Shown here: positions 20,693 to 31,338 of the stretch, in pieces
Numbering within the stretch: the stretch's first letter is position 1
How the letters are laid out: every line of letters starts with the position of its first letter
DNA from: an uncultured Prochlorococcus sp.
GTDB lineage: Bacteria; Cyanobacteriota; Cyanobacteriia; PCC-6307; Cyanobiaceae
NCBI RefSeq assembly: GCF_902522795.1
Contig: NZ_CABYWZ010000003.1
Location: 34,309-98,308 of the forward strand
Length of the DNA stretch: 64,000 nt
Reading direction: 5' to 3'
The notes under the pieces: generated by a model
The model's input: only the letters and a program-made list of their open reading frames with translations
Told to the model about the DNA's origin: nothing
The model's database searches: none
Position numbers and translations under genes: made by a program

Positions 20693-22090
20693 ATGACCAT
20701 TTCTTCTTTTCTAACTAAAAAGTTTTTAAAGTCCTTATTCTTTCCCGCTCATAACAGAGGGGCAGCTTTACCAAGGAAATTAGTAAAGTTATTAAAATAT
20801 CCACCTGGGTATTGGGACTTGCCTGAACTACCAGAAATAGGTTCCCCACTATCCCAAAGCGGATTAATTGCTAAATCTCAAAGAGAATTCTCCGACAAAT
20901 TTGGGGCTAAAGGATGTTTTTTTGGAGTAAATGGAGCTTCAGGATTAATACAATCAGCAGTAATTGCAATGGCAAATCCAGGCGAAAATATCCTGATGCC
21001 TAGAAATGTTCATATAAGTGTTATAAAAATCTGTGCGATGCAGAATATAAATCCAATATTTTTTGACCTAGAATTTTCAACCGTAACGGGGCATTACAAA
21101 CCAATTACAAAAATTTGGTTGAAAAATGTATTTAAAAAATTAAATTTTGATGACAATAAAATTGCAGGGGTTATTCTTATAAATCCCTCTTATCATGGGT
21201 ATGCCGGAGATTTAGAGCCTTTAATAGATTGTTGTCATCAAAAAAATTTACCTGTTTTAGTTGATGAAGCCCATGGCTCATATTTCCTTTTTTGTGAAAA
21301 CCTTAATTTACCAAAACCAGCCTTATCATCTAACGCTGATTTAGTAGTTAATTCATTGCATAAGTCGCTCAATGGATTAACTCAAACGGCGGTACTTTGG
21401 TACAAAGGGAATTTAATAAATGAAGGTAATTTAATCAAAAGTATTAATCTGCTGCAAACTACTAGTCCAAGTTCCTTATTACTTTCTTCTTGTGAAGAGT
21501 CCATTAGGGACTGGCTTAACAAAAAAAGTTTATCAAAATATCAAAAAAGAATTTTAGAAGCAAAAAGTATTTATAAAAAATTAATTCAAAAAAATATTCC
21601 TCTCATAGAAACTCAAGACCCCTTAAAAATTGTAGTAAATACCTCAAAGGCTGGGATTGATGGTTTTACTGCTGATAAATTTTTTTATAGAAATGGCCTT
21701 ATTGCCGAATTGCCAGAAATGATGACTCTCACTTTTTGCTTAGGATTTGGAAATCACAAAGATTTTCTCAATTTATTTGAAAAGTTATGGAAAAAATTAC
21801 TATTAAATTCCAAAAAATCAAAAAGCTTAGAAGTACTCAAATCGCCCTTTAAATTAGTTCAAACTCCCGAAATCGAAATTGGAATTGCTTGGAGAAGTAA
21901 GACTCGGAGTATTTCTTTCTCACAATCGTTAAATAAAATATCTGGTGATATTATTTGCCCTTATCCTCCTGGGATACCTATACTAATTCCTGGAGAAAAA
22001 ATTGATTTAGATAGGTTTAATTGGATCAATAATCAAAGTTTATGCAACAAAGATCTGGTAAATTTTAATATAAGAGTTCTAGAAACATAG
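20693..22090 (+). CDS. Orn/Lys/Arg decarboxylase, short cyanobacterial form
   Basis: 465 residues. PLP-dependent fold-I decarboxylase with PPGYWDLPELPEIG near the start, FFGVNGASGLIQSAV, the aspartate of VDEAHGSYF, and the PLP lysine in NSLHKSLNGL. It lacks the N-terminal wing domain of enteric inducible decarboxylases and ends with the family's proline-rich CPYPPGIPILIPGE segment. Substrate (arginine, lysine or ornithine) cannot be fixed from sequence. cdsA starts 9 bp downstream on the same strand, so they are probably cotranscribed. Confidence 0.9.
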   Translation: MTISSFLTKKFLKSLFFPAHNRGAALPRKLVKLLKYPPGYWDLPELPEIGSPLSQSGLIAKSQREFSDKFGAKGCFFGVNGASGLIQSAVIAMANPGENILMPRNVHISVIKICAMQNINPIFFDLEFSTVTGHYKPITKIWLKNVFKKLNFDDNKIAGVILINPSYHGYAGDLEPLIDCCHQKNLPVLVDEAHGSYFLFCENLNLPKPALSSNADLVVNSLHKSLNGLTQTAVLWYKGNLINEGNLIKSINLLQTTSPSSLLLSSCEESIRDWLNKKSLSKYQKRILEAKSIYKKLIQKNIPLIETQDPLKIVVNTSKAGIDGFTADKFFYRNGLIAELPEMMTLTFCLGFGNHKDFLNLFEKLWKKLLLNSKKSKSLEVLKSPFKLVQTPEIEIGIAWRSKTRSISFSQSLNKISGDIICPYPPGIPILIPGEKIDLDRFNWINNQSLCNKDLVNFNIRVLET

Positions 22091-22099
22091 CAATTTCAT

Positions 22100-22954
22100 A
22101 TGAGATTAAGGAGCGGATTACTTATAGGAATTTTTGGTTTAATTGTTGTTTTGTTGGGTGGATGGTTTTTTACATTGGCAACTGCTTTGCTTACATATCT
22201 AGCATTATTAGAATTTTTTAGAATGGCAGAATTTAAAGGAATAAGACCAGCTACAAAAACCACATTATTTTCTTCCTTTATTATTATGATTTCTACTTAT
22301 CTTGAGACTATTGGTTTGCTTGAAGGAGAAATTTCAAATTCAATTTTGCCAATCTGTTCAGTTGGGATATGCACTTGGCTACTTTTGCAACCAAAACCTG
22401 GGACAATTTCAGATATTGCAGCATCTATTTTTGGATTATTCTATTTAGGTTTTTTACCTAGTTACTGGATTAAGTTAAGGGGATTAGATTCAATAATAGG
22501 TACAAATCAGGGTTTTATCTCACTTGAGAACTTATCAAATACTACAGGTCTTCATTTAACTTTAACTTCTTGTTTTTTAATTGTAGCTAGTGATATTGGT
22601 TCTTATTTTATTGGGAAGTCATTTGGTAAAACATCTCTATCTCCAATATCTCCGAGCAAAACTATAGAAGGTTTAATTGGAGGAATATCCTGTTCAATTT
22701 TACTAGCAATATTTTTCGCATTTTTAATGAATTGGGAAAATCCATTAATTGTTGGAATAATTTATGGGATTTCAATTTCTCTTATGGCATTAGTTGGAGA
22801 TTTAATTGAATCTATGATGAAGAGAGATGCAAAAATAAAAGATTCCGGAACTTTTTTACCGGGACATGGAGGAATTCTTGACAGAATTGACAGTTACATC
22901 TTTACTCCATCTGTTTTATATTATATTTTTATAATTCTCAAGTATCTAAATTAA
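22100..22954 (+). CDS. cdsA: Phosphatidate cytidylyltransferase (CDP-diacylglycerol synthase)
   Basis: Converts phosphatidic acid and CTP to CDP-diacylglycerol for phosphatidylglycerol, the main phospholipid of thylakoids. 284 residues with about seven or eight hydrophobic segments. The C-terminal signature is present: KRDAKIKDSGTFLPGHGG then LDRIDSY (about 240-268). SPSKTIEGLIGG (about 193-204) is the conserved upstream motif. It ends 12 bp from the convergent hydrolase stop. Confidence 0.96.
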   Translation: MRLRSGLLIGIFGLIVVLLGGWFFTLATALLTYLALLEFFRMAEFKGIRPATKTTLFSSFIIMISTYLETIGLLEGEISNSILPICSVGICTWLLLQPKPGTISDIAASIFGLFYLGFLPSYWIKLRGLDSIIGTNQGFISLENLSNTTGLHLTLTSCFLIVASDIGSYFIGKSFGKTSLSPISPSKTIEGLIGGISCSILLAIFFAFLMNWENPLIVGIIYGISISLMALVGDLIESMMKRDAKIKDSGTFLPGHGGILDRIDSYIFTPSVLYYIFIILKYLN

Positions 22955-22966
22955 TTAAGAAATCTT

Positions 22967-23899
22967 TTATTCCAAAAAATAATCTTGGATAATTTTACTA
23001 GATAATGATGGAAGATCTATATGTGGAAGATGACCACAATTTTGTAACCCTACAAAATTTAATTTTTCAATATTTCCTATTTTTTTAAGCTCTTTTTTTC
23101 CAAGAATTCGATCATTTTCTCCACATAATGTTTTAATTGGTATATTTTGGATATATTTTTGAGTTCCTGCAAACCCACCACTTTTTGCAAATGATGCAAG
23201 TGAATTCCTCCATCCTTTACAACCTAAATGAATTGAAGCAATTTGTTCTTCCATCTTACCAACGCATTCGTCTGGGAAAGCAAATGCTTGCCTACAAAGA
23301 CTTTTTCTAACCTGAGGCAATCCAAGAAATGAGGCGCCAATTTGGTTAAGAGGAAAAGGGATACTCTTAGGTTCTCCAAACAATCCGGCGGGGGACAAAA
23401 GGATAATTTTATCAATAGAATCAGGAATTTCATAAGCAAGTTTTAATGCTGTTGAGCCTCCCATAGAAGCACCTATAATTTTTAGATTCTTTGTTATTTT
23501 TAATGTCTTAAGGAGATCAATTAAATGCGAAATTATTTTCGTCGAATTGAATTCATTTGTTGCGCACCTGGGACTAAAACCAAAACCCAGAAGATCTGGA
23601 ACGATAACTTGAAAATTTCTTTTTAGTGATTTATATATTCTTCTGAATTCTAAAAAACTACTATCAAAGCCATGTAAAAGAAGTATAGGTTGTCCTTTTC
23701 CTCCCATAACTACTGGGAATTTTGAGGAGTTCCAATTTTGGTTGAGTTTTATCCACTTAACATCATTTGCCAAATAAAGACCTAAAGGATCTAATAGTGA
23801 CAATTTGGCACTTTCGAAAAATTCTGCATTTAAATCACTTAATTGTTCAAAATTGTTTTTAGTCAAAAAATATTTATGTTTTAATTTTTTGTTGTTCAA
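22967..23899 (-). CDS. Alpha/beta-fold hydrolase
   Basis: 310 residues. Alpha/beta hydrolase with the oxyanion segment LLLHGFDSSFLEFRR, the nucleophile elbow GASMGGSTAL (Ser), an acid in the late LCGENDRILGKK stretch and a catalytic histidine in NCGHLPHIDLPS. A complete triad is therefore visible, but no substrate is implied. The start overlaps the end of the GldA-like gene by 26 bp on the same strand, indicating translational coupling. Confidence 0.88.
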   Translation of the reverse strand: MNNKKLKHKYFLTKNNFEQLSDLNAEFFESAKLSLLDPLGLYLANDVKWIKLNQNWNSSKFPVVMGGKGQPILLLHGFDSSFLEFRRIYKSLKRNFQVIVPDLLGFGFSPRCATNEFNSTKIISHLIDLLKTLKITKNLKIIGASMGGSTALKLAYEIPDSIDKIILLSPAGLFGEPKSIPFPLNQIGASFLGLPQVRKSLCRQAFAFPDECVGKMEEQIASIHLGCKGWRNSLASFAKSGGFAGTQKYIQNIPIKTLCGENDRILGKKELKKIGNIEKLNFVGLQNCGHLPHIDLPSLSSKIIQDYFLE

Positions 23900-24965
23900 A
23901 ATTTGAAATAACCTCTATTATGTCTCGTTTATTAATTTCAAAAGGCAAAAAGTGAATCTCAGATTTATCTCGACAAGTAAAATCAGCAATTTTCTCTAAA
24001 TTATTATTTTCAAAAACATTTATTCCAAGTTGTCCGATAGTAGTTGGCAAATTTAATTCTTTCATAAGAACAAATAATTGTTTAATTGATTGATCAGCTA
24101 ATTTATTATTATTTTTCATTTCTTCTAGCCTTAATTGCAATAATAATCCAACCCCAACAATCTCACCATGTAAGAATTTATTAGGGGTGATTATCTGAGT
24201 AATTGCATTATGAATAGCATGTGCTGCTGCAGTCCTACATTTTTCTCCACCAATACCGCCAACTAATCCTGCTGTAAGTCCACATGCTTCTACAGTATTT
24301 TGCCAAGATGAATTATTTTCAAATTGACCCTTAAATGCTTTACCTCCATCTATTAATAGTTGATCTCTTAAAACTCTTGATATCTGAATTGCTTGTTGAA
24401 TAAGACCGTCATCTATTTTTGAACTTGTTATTGAGGATTCGTACCATTTTGCCAAGGCATCTGCTATACCACTTGCAAGAGTTCTTGATGGAGCTGTTTG
24501 AATAAATTTATGATCAAAAACTAGTATTTTCGGACAAGATCCTAATGCAACATCTTTTATAAATTGCCCATCCTTTGTATAAATATTAGATAAGGCTGTC
24601 CAACCAGCACATGTAGAGGCGCTAAGGGGAACTGTAATACAAGGGATATTAAGGGACTCGGCTATATATTTTCCAGAGTCTAGAACTTTGCCTCCTCCAG
24701 CTGCGATAACACAATCATTATTGTTATTTGAAATAATATTCTTAATTCTTGAAATATCTTCGTGACAACAATCAAATTGTAAATTAGCAGAATTTACATT
24801 AAGTTTTTGATTTTTTAAATCATTAAAAATATTAGTTCTCAAATTACTCGTTTGAATACCTCTCCCTAGAATTAATGGACTTTGAGTTAATTTAGTAATT
24901 TGAGGTAGAGATTTTTCCCAAGCAGAATTTCCCCTATATATAGTTTCTGGAGAGATAGACTGCAT
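23874..24965 (-). CDS. Iron-containing alcohol dehydrogenase, glycerol dehydrogenase-like
   Basis: 363 residues. NAD-binding AAGGGKVLDSGKYIAESL with SASTCAGWTALSN, and metal-ligand residues in SGIADALAKWYE, AAAHAIHNAI and LHGEIVGVG, match the GldA group. The reaction assigned to the family is glycerol to dihydroxyacetone, but related enzymes act on glycerol-1-phosphate or other polyols, so the substrate is open. Follows clpC by 15 bp on the same strand and overlaps the hydrolase gene. Confidence 0.88.
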   Translation of the reverse strand: MQSISPETIYRGNSAWEKSLPQITKLTQSPLILGRGIQTSNLRTNIFNDLKNQKLNVNSANLQFDCCHEDISRIKNIISNNNNDCVIAAGGGKVLDSGKYIAESLNIPCITVPLSASTCAGWTALSNIYTKDGQFIKDVALGSCPKILVFDHKFIQTAPSRTLASGIADALAKWYESSITSSKIDDGLIQQAIQISRVLRDQLLIDGGKAFKGQFENNSSWQNTVEACGLTAGLVGGIGGEKCRTAAAHAIHNAITQIITPNKFLHGEIVGVGLLLQLRLEEMKNNNKLADQSIKQLFVLMKELNLPTTIGQLGINVFENNNLEKIADFTCRDKSEIHFLPFEINKRDIIEVISNFEQQKIKT

Positions 24966-24980
24966 ATTTAATTGGAATGA

Positions 24981-27509
24981 TTAGAAATTAGCACCTGCTA
25001 GCTCTTGAGAAGATTCTTCAGAAGAAATATTTATTGTAACTTTTTTATTATCATCTATATCAACTAAAGCATTATCTCCATCTTTTATTCTCCCAGAAAG
25101 AACTTCTTCGGCCAAACTATCTTCTAGTAAACGCATAACTGCCCTTCTCAAAGGTCTCGCTCCATATGAAGGATTATAACCTTCTTCAACAAGTCTTTCT
25201 TTGAAAGCCTCGGTGACATTTAATTTAATACCTTTATCCTGTAGTCGGGCAAAAACTTCTTGCAACATTATTTCAGCAATTTCTTTAACTTCAATTTTAG
25301 TTAATTGTCTGAATACAATTATTTCATCAAGCCTATTTAAAAATTCAGGCCTAAAGTATTGCTTAAGTTCTTCATTAACTAGTGATTTAATTCTGTTATA
25401 TTGGCTATCTTCAACTGAATCTCCTGAGAATTCAAATCCTAGTCCGCCACCACCTTTCTCGATTACTTTTGAACCGATATTAGAGGTCATTATTAACAAT
25501 GTATTTTTAAAATCTACTGTTCTACCTTTGGAGTCAGTTAATCTTCCGTCTTCAAGTAGTTGCAATAATAAGTTGAAAACATCTGGATGCGCCTTTTCAA
25601 CTTCATCAAATAAAACGACAGTATAAGGGCGTCTTCTAACAGCTTCAGTAAGCTGACCACCTTCATTAAAACCAACATAACCAGGAGGCGAGCCTATAAG
25701 TTTACTAACTGTATGTCTTTCCATAAATTCTGACATATCTAATCTAATCATTGCTTCTTCACTACCGAAGAAATATGAAGCCAATGATTTAGTCAATTCA
25801 GTTTTACCAACACCGGTAGGTCCAGAGAAGATAAAACTTGCTATGGGTCTATTAGGATTTTTTAATCCAACTCTTGCTCTTCTTATGGCTCTTGAGACAG
25901 CCTTTACAGCTTCATCTTGTCCAATTAGCCTTTGGTGAAGTGTTTCCTCCATATTAAGAAGCTTTACTGATTCAGTTTCTGTTAATTTTTGAACTGGTAC
26001 ACCTGTCCATGAAGCCACAATATGAGCTACATCTTCTTCACAAACAAGTGGGCTTTGTGAGAATTTCGAATCACCTTTTACAGACTTATCATCAGAATCA
26101 GATTGATCTCCAGCTGTAGATTCTTTTTTATTATCCAAAACCTCTTTAATTTTTGCAGACAACTCCATCTCTTTTTCACGTAACTGACCAGCCTGATCAA
26201 AATTCTGATCTCTTACAGATTCTTCCTTCTGTTTTTGCACTTGTCTTAGTTCTATATCTATTTGTTTGGCTTCAGGCGGAAGTTTAGAATTTATTAAACG
26301 AACTCTACTTCCAGCCTCATCAATAAGGTCTATCGCCTTATCTGGAAGATATCTATCTGAGATATAACGATCGCCTAGATGAGCTGCAGCCTCTAATGCA
26401 TCATCAGTAATTTTTAAACGATGATGTTGTTCATAACGCTCTCTAAGGCCTTTTAAAATTTCGATTGTATCTTCTATAGATGGCTCCCCTACCATTACAG
26501 GTTGAAATCTTCTTTCCAAAGCTGCATCTCTCTCAATATGTTTTCTATATTCATCGAGAGTGGTTGCTCCAATACATTGAAGTTCTCCTCTAGCTAATGC
26601 TGGCTTCAAAATATTTGCTGCGTCTATAGCACCTTCGGCAGCCCCAGCACCAATTAAAGTATGTACCTCATCTATAACAAGAATTACATTACCTGCTGAT
26701 TTAATTTCTTCCATTATTTTTTTTAACCTTTCTTCAAATTCGCCTCTATATTTTGTTCCAGCAACTAGAAGACCTATATCGAGTGTCAAAACTCTTTTAT
26801 CTTCAAGAATGTCAGGGATATCTCCGGTTTGTATTCTTTGCGCTAAACCTTCTGCAATAGCTGTTTTACCTACACCCGGCTCCCCAATAAGAACAGGGTT
26901 ATTTTTTGTCCTCCTGCCTAAAATTTGAACGACACGATCTATTTCTGAATGACGGCCAACTACTGGATCTAATTTTGATTCGCTAGCTAATTTTGTTAAA
27001 TTTGTCCCAAATTCATCAAGAGTAGCAGTTTTCAAATTTCCCTTATTTGAACTAGCCCCTGTACCAACTTCGGCGGTTTCACCAAGCATTCTTATAACTT
27101 GAGTTCTAACTTTTGTAAGGTCAATATTAAGATTTTCAAGAACTCTTGCAGCCACACCTTCGCCTTCTCTTATTAAGCCCAACAATAAATGTTCTGTACC
27201 AATGTAATTGTGGCCAAGTTGACGAGCCTCTTCTAAAGATAGTTCTAAAACTCTTTTAGCCCTGGGAGTAAAAGGTATTTCTACAGCTACAAATCCTGAA
27301 CCTCTACCTATTATCTTTTCCACCTCTATCCTTGAATCTTTTAAATTGACTCCAAGTGATTTAAGTACTTTCGCTGCGACCCCAGTTCCTTCTCCTATTA
27401 AACCCAAAAGAATTTGTTCTGTTCCAACAAAATTATGACCAAGTCTTCTCGCTTCCTCTTGAGCAAGCATAATGACTTTTATAGCCTTTTCTGTAAATCT
27501 TTCAAACAT
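24981..27509 (-). CDS. clpC: ATP-dependent Clp protease ATPase subunit ClpC
   Basis: 842 residues, typical for ClpC. Two N-terminal Clp repeats (about 1-145), AAA1 with GEPGVGKTA, a UVR-type middle segment ([20 protein letters not shown]), AAA2 with GPTGVGKTE, and a C-terminal D2-small domain. A Ser/Asp/Lys-rich insert precedes AAA2 (about 458-485). ClpC unfolds substrates for ClpP/R and is essential in cyanobacteria. Upstream is a 179-bp gap; downstream the GldA-like gene follows closely. Confidence 0.97.
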   Translation of the reverse strand: MFERFTEKAIKVIMLAQEEARRLGHNFVGTEQILLGLIGEGTGVAAKVLKSLGVNLKDSRIEVEKIIGRGSGFVAVEIPFTPRAKRVLELSLEEARQLGHNYIGTEHLLLGLIREGEGVAARVLENLNIDLTKVRTQVIRMLGETAEVGTGASSNKGNLKTATLDEFGTNLTKLASESKLDPVVGRHSEIDRVVQILGRRTKNNPVLIGEPGVGKTAIAEGLAQRIQTGDIPDILEDKRVLTLDIGLLVAGTKYRGEFEERLKKIMEEIKSAGNVILVIDEVHTLIGAGAAEGAIDAANILKPALARGELQCIGATTLDEYRKHIERDAALERRFQPVMVGEPSIEDTIEILKGLRERYEQHHRLKITDDALEAAAHLGDRYISDRYLPDKAIDLIDEAGSRVRLINSKLPPEAKQIDIELRQVQKQKEESVRDQNFDQAGQLREKEMELSAKIKEVLDNKKESTAGDQSDSDDKSVKGDSKFSQSPLVCEEDVAHIVASWTGVPVQKLTETESVKLLNMEETLHQRLIGQDEAVKAVSRAIRRARVGLKNPNRPIASFIFSGPTGVGKTELTKSLASYFFGSEEAMIRLDMSEFMERHTVSKLIGSPPGYVGFNEGGQLTEAVRRRPYTVVLFDEVEKAHPDVFNLLLQLLEDGRLTDSKGRTVDFKNTLLIMTSNIGSKVIEKGGGGLGFEFSGDSVEDSQYNRIKSLVNEELKQYFRPEFLNRLDEIIVFRQLTKIEVKEIAEIMLQEVFARLQDKGIKLNVTEAFKERLVEEGYNPSYGARPLRRAVMRLLEDSLAEEVLSGRIKDGDNALVDIDDNKKVTINISSEESSQELAGANF

Positions 27510-27688
27510 TAGAAGATTAAATTCCTATTAATAACCTACCAGTAATATGTCAATTTTGTGTTCAGAATGAGCTTTTGTGAATACCCAAAAGTAGAATTTA
27601 TCAAATTAAATTGAACTTTTTTAGTGATATAGCAAGAAATTATAGTAATTTCAACGATTCTGGTTATCCGAACATTTAAATTTTTACA

Positions 27689-28129
27689 TTATTTTGTTGT
27701 TAATTTTTTTTCTTTTAAAAGAGCATGTGAACCATCTTTATAATAATTTTTTCTTATTCCCACAGTAGAAAAATTAAAGCGACTATAGAAGCTTTCAGCA
27801 GTAATATTGCTTTGAGAAACCTCTAATAGTAATTTCTTTAAATTTAATTTTTCACATTTCTTTACTAAATAGCTCATAAGATAAGATCCAAATCCCTTTT
27901 TTCTAAATTTCTTATTTACAACAAAATAATTTATTTGAGCTTCATCAAGAACAACTTGAAAAACACATATACCAACGACATAATTTTTAATTAATAATCC
28001 AAAGATTTTTGCGCCATCTTTTTTGAATTCGTTAGTCCATTGTTCTCTACTCCATAGAGAAATCGTATTTGAATCTAATTCATAACATAAATCAATATCT
28101 TTCTTATTTATTTGTTTAATAGATATCAT
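27689..28129 (-). CDS. rimI: Ribosomal-protein-alanine N-acetyltransferase-like GNAT protein
   Basis: 146 residues, a single GNAT domain. The acetyl-CoA binding loop is KKFRKKGFGSYLM (about 74-86), followed by the LLEVSQSNITAESFYSRFNF stretch typical of RimI. RimI acetylates the N-terminus of ribosomal protein S18 in E. coli; the substrate here is inferred. Divergent from lysA with an 86-bp gap. Confidence 0.82.
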   Translation of the reverse strand: MISIKQINKKDIDLCYELDSNTISLWSREQWTNEFKKDGAKIFGLLIKNYVVGICVFQVVLDEAQINYFVVNKKFRKKGFGSYLMSYLVKKCEKLNLKKLLLEVSQSNITAESFYSRFNFSTVGIRKNYYKDGSHALLKEKKLTTK

Positions 28130-28215
28130 TTATTATGTATTTATATCTAAAAGTTCAAATCTAGAGTCATTATAAATTATGACAGTTTTGGCAAAGCTTT
28201 ATTTGAAGTTCTCCC

Positions 28216-29589
28216 ATGGAAGAAAAACAATCTTTTTTAAAACAAAAAATTGACTTGGAAAGTCCTAACAGAAATATTATTCCCATTACCACTTCCATTA
28301 AAAGAGATGGGAAATTATCAGTTGGTGGATGTTCTATTGAAGAACTAGTTAAAAAATATGATTCTCCTCTTTATATCTTGGATGAAATCACTTTAAGAAA
28401 TTCTTGTAAAGCGTACAAAAAAGCATTAGAAAAATATTACCCAGGAAAATCCTTGCCTATATACGCTTCTAAGGCAAATAGTTCCATTTTCATGAGTAGT
28501 CTTGTTTCCTCGGAAGGTTTAGGACTTGATGCTGTTTCAGAAGGAGAACTATTAACTGCTATTAAAGGTGGGGTTCCAAATGAAAAAATTGTTTTTCATG
28601 GTAACAACAAATCAGACAAAGAATTAGAATTCGCAGTTAGAAATAATATTAAGGTTATTGTAGATAACGATTACGACTTAGAGAGATTAGATGAGATCTC
28701 AAATTCATTTAATCATGATATAGAAATAATGATTCGCTTTACTCCTGGGATAGAATGCCATACACATGAATATATTAGAACTGGATCATTTGATAGCAAA
28801 TTTGGTTTCGGAATAGAATATTTAAATACTCTATTTAACAGAATCAGCAATACAAAGCACCTAAAATTAAAAGGTTTACATGCTCATATTGGATCACAGA
28901 TTTTTGAACTAGACCCTCATAAGGATCTGGGAGAAATAATGGTAAAGGTTATCTTAGACGCCAAAAAATTTGGTCATAATATTGAAGAACTAAATGTTGG
29001 CGGGGGTTTAGGTATCAGGTATACAGAAAGTGATGATCCCCCTTCAATTGATGAATGGGTAAAAACAATTTCTTCTTCCGTTGTTGAAGCTTGTAAAAAA
29101 AACAATTTAGACTTTCCCACATTAATGTGTGAACCTGGTAGATCTATTGTATCTACAGCAGGTATAACCATTTACAAAATTGGGGCTTTTAAAGAAATTC
29201 CTGGTATCAGAACATATTTATCTGTTGATGGTGGTATGAGTGATAATCCAAGACCAATTACATATCAATCAAACTATTCTGCATGTTTAGTAAGTAATCC
29301 ATTTAATATTAATTCCAAAAATAAATATACTATTGCTGGTAAGCACTGCGAATCGGGAGATGTATTGTTTAAAGAAATTGAACTAGCAGAATGTAAAACG
29401 GGAGATCTTATATGTGTTTTTGGTACTGGGGCATACAATAATTCAATGAGTTCTAACTACAACAGAATTCCAAGACCTGCTGCTCTCTTAGTTAAAGATG
29501 GAGAGGCAGAAATTATTCAAAAAAGAGAAAGCCCAATGGATCTTTTAAAATATGACGTATTACCTGATCGCTTTATCAAACAAAATTAG
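28216..29589 (+). CDS. lysA: Diaminopimelate decarboxylase
   Basis: Last step of lysine synthesis; also draws on the meso-DAP used in peptidoglycan. 457 residues, PLP fold-III. The PLP lysine is in PIYASKANSS; GLDAVSEGELLTA, HAHIGSQIF, the glycine loop NVGGGLGIRY and EPGRSIV follow, with FGTGAYNNSMSSNYN near the C-terminus. The ATG at 28216 gives a ~30-residue leader before the barrel. First gene of a rightward operon with cdaA, uppS, bioB and trhO. Confidence 0.96.
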   Translation: MEEKQSFLKQKIDLESPNRNIIPITTSIKRDGKLSVGGCSIEELVKKYDSPLYILDEITLRNSCKAYKKALEKYYPGKSLPIYASKANSSIFMSSLVSSEGLGLDAVSEGELLTAIKGGVPNEKIVFHGNNKSDKELEFAVRNNIKVIVDNDYDLERLDEISNSFNHDIEIMIRFTPGIECHTHEYIRTGSFDSKFGFGIEYLNTLFNRISNTKHLKLKGLHAHIGSQIFELDPHKDLGEIMVKVILDAKKFGHNIEELNVGGGLGIRYTESDDPPSIDEWVKTISSSVVEACKKNNLDFPTLMCEPGRSIVSTAGITIYKIGAFKEIPGIRTYLSVDGGMSDNPRPITYQSNYSACLVSNPFNINSKNKYTIAGKHCESGDVLFKEIELAECKTGDLICVFGTGAYNNSMSSNYNRIPRPAALLVKDGEAEIIQKRESPMDLLKYDVLPDRFIKQN

Positions 29590-29617
29590 GTACATTTAAA
29601 TTAATTTTGTTTTTAGT

Positions 29618-30526
29618 GTGAATTTCTGGGGGATTATAAATTTAAAGCTTTTATTAGATGTCTTATTTGCTGTTGGTTTCGGACTTTTATTATTCTCTAG
29701 AGTAAAAGAACAACGGACATTATGGCTTCTAAGAGGATATTTGTTTTTAGTATCATCCGCATGGTTTATTCAAAGATATGCATATTTACCACTAACATCA
29801 AAATTAATTGATGCTGTAGTCCTCGCTTGCTCTCTCTCATTAGCGATCCTTTGGCAAGGAGAGTTAAGAAGATTAATGGAATTACTAGGCACCGGGAGGC
29901 TGGCTGTATTACTAGGGAATCCACCAAAGGAATTTAGGGCAACTTCAACTACCATTACTCAATTAGTAGATACAGCCGGTAAACTCTCTCAAAATAGAAG
30001 AGGTGCTTTAATCGTTGTAGATTTGGGGAGTGATTTAAGACCTGAAGATTTTTTATATTCAGGTACCAATATTGAGGCACAATTATCAACTGACCTTTTA
30101 ATAAATCTTTTTGCTACAGATACGCCTTTACATGATGGAGCAGTTCTTGTGAAAGGAAATAAAATAATTTCTGCTGGCGTAATACTTCCTCTCTCAAGAC
30201 AAGGAATAAGTAGATATGGCACAAGACATTTAGCAGCATTAGGTATTACAGAAAGATTTGATAGATGTATTTGTATTGTTGTTTCTGAAGAAACAGGTAC
30301 GTTATCATTAGCAAACCAAGGCAAACTTGAAAGGCCAATTACAAGCAGCAGATTACAAGAACTTCTTGCAAAATTGATTGGGAATCAAAACTCTATGGGA
30401 GCAAATAAAGCATCTTTAAGTAAAAATGTTTTATCCCAAAAGACAGACTCGAGTGATAATATCATCAGTGATATTAATAAAAAAGAGTCAGAAAAATCAG
30501 AAATTTTTATTAACAAAAAGGATTAA
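29618..30526 (+). CDS. cdaA: Diadenylate cyclase, CdaA type
   Basis: Makes the second messenger c-di-AMP from two ATP. 302 residues with a GTG start at 29618. Three N-terminal membrane segments (about 8-28, 37-55, 62-79) precede the DAC domain. Its DGA motif lies at residues 173-175 (PLHDGAVLV), and the second motif reads GTRHLAA at 201-207, where many DAC proteins have RHR. The C-terminal ~50 residues are polar and low in complexity. uppS starts 3 bp later; lysA ends 28 bp before. Confidence 0.92.
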   Translation: MNFWGIINLKLLLDVLFAVGFGLLLFSRVKEQRTLWLLRGYLFLVSSAWFIQRYAYLPLTSKLIDAVVLACSLSLAILWQGELRRLMELLGTGRLAVLLGNPPKEFRATSTTITQLVDTAGKLSQNRRGALIVVDLGSDLRPEDFLYSGTNIEAQLSTDLLINLFATDTPLHDGAVLVKGNKIISAGVILPLSRQGISRYGTRHLAALGITERFDRCICIVVSEETGTLSLANQGKLERPITSSRLQELLAKLIGNQNSMGANKASLSKNVLSQKTDSSDNIISDINKKESEKSEIFINKKD

Positions 30527-30529
30527 CTA

Positions 30530-31333
30530 ATGAGTTTAGAAAAAGTAATAGACGATAAAATTACTGACTTATTAATGAAAATAGATAAGCAAAAATTGCC
30601 CAATCATATAGCAATAATTATGGACGGCAATGGGAGATGGGCTACTAGAAAAGGTTTACCCCGATCATTTGGACATAAACAGGGCGTCAGTGTATTAAAA
30701 ACAATTCTCAAAGCTGCAAAAAATTTAGGTTGTAAAGTTATTACTGTTTATGCTTTTTCAACTGAGAATTGGACAAGACCAACAAAAGAAGTTGATTTTC
30801 TTATAAATCTTTTTAGCGAAGTTTTAAAAAACGAAATTAAAGAGATACATGAAGAATCAACAAAAATAAAATTTATTGGAGATTTAACTCCTTTCCCAAA
30901 AAATTTAAAAGAAATAATATCTAGTTCAGAATCACTTACTAAAAACAACAATAAATTTTTATTCAATGTTTGTGTTAATTACGGAGGCAGACAAGAAATT
31001 GTAAAAGTTGCAAAAGAACTAGCATTAAAATCTTCTTCAGGAGAAATAAAACCAAGTGAAATTAATGAAGAATTATTTAATTCAGAGTTATTAACTAGAG
31101 GAATTAAGGATCCAGAATTACTAATAAGAACTAGTGGTGAAAAAAGGATAAGTAATTTTTTATTATGGCAATTAGCATATTCAGAAATTTATATATCTGA
31201 CGTACTATGGCCAGAGTTCAATGAGCATGAATTTCTTAAAGCAATAATTGATTACCAATCTAGAAATAGACGTTTCGGCGGTATAGAATCATTACCAAAT
31301 GAATCTTTTGAAGATTCTCAATATATTTCCTAA
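30530..31333 (+). CDS. uppS: Isoprenyl transferase (undecaprenyl diphosphate synthase)
   Basis: Cis-prenyltransferase extending FPP to the C55 carrier lipid for peptidoglycan and polysaccharides. 267 residues. Signature [12 protein letters not shown] near residue 30 with the catalytic aspartate, then [18 protein letters not shown], and the C-terminal [18 protein letters not shown] with the diphosphate-binding arginines. Sits between cdaA and bioB with gaps of 3 and 5 bp. Confidence 0.97.
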   Translation: MSLEKVIDDKITDLLMKIDKQKLPNHIAIIMDGNGRWATRKGLPRSFGHKQGVSVLKTILKAAKNLGCKVITVYAFSTENWTRPTKEVDFLINLFSEVLKNEIKEIHEESTKIKFIGDLTPFPKNLKEIISSSESLTKNNNKFLFNVCVNYGGRQEIVKVAKELALKSSSGEIKPSEINEELFNSELLTRGIKDPELLIRTSGEKRISNFLLWQLAYSEIYISDVLWPEFNEHEFLKAIIDYQSRNRRFGGIESLPNESFEDSQYIS

Positions 31334-31338
31334 TAAAA

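Noticed and set aside
25201..25626. 141-codon plus-strand frame opposite clpC
   Set aside because: Antisense shadow; its low-complexity Ser/Leu/Ile/Asn-rich product reflects ClpC codons.
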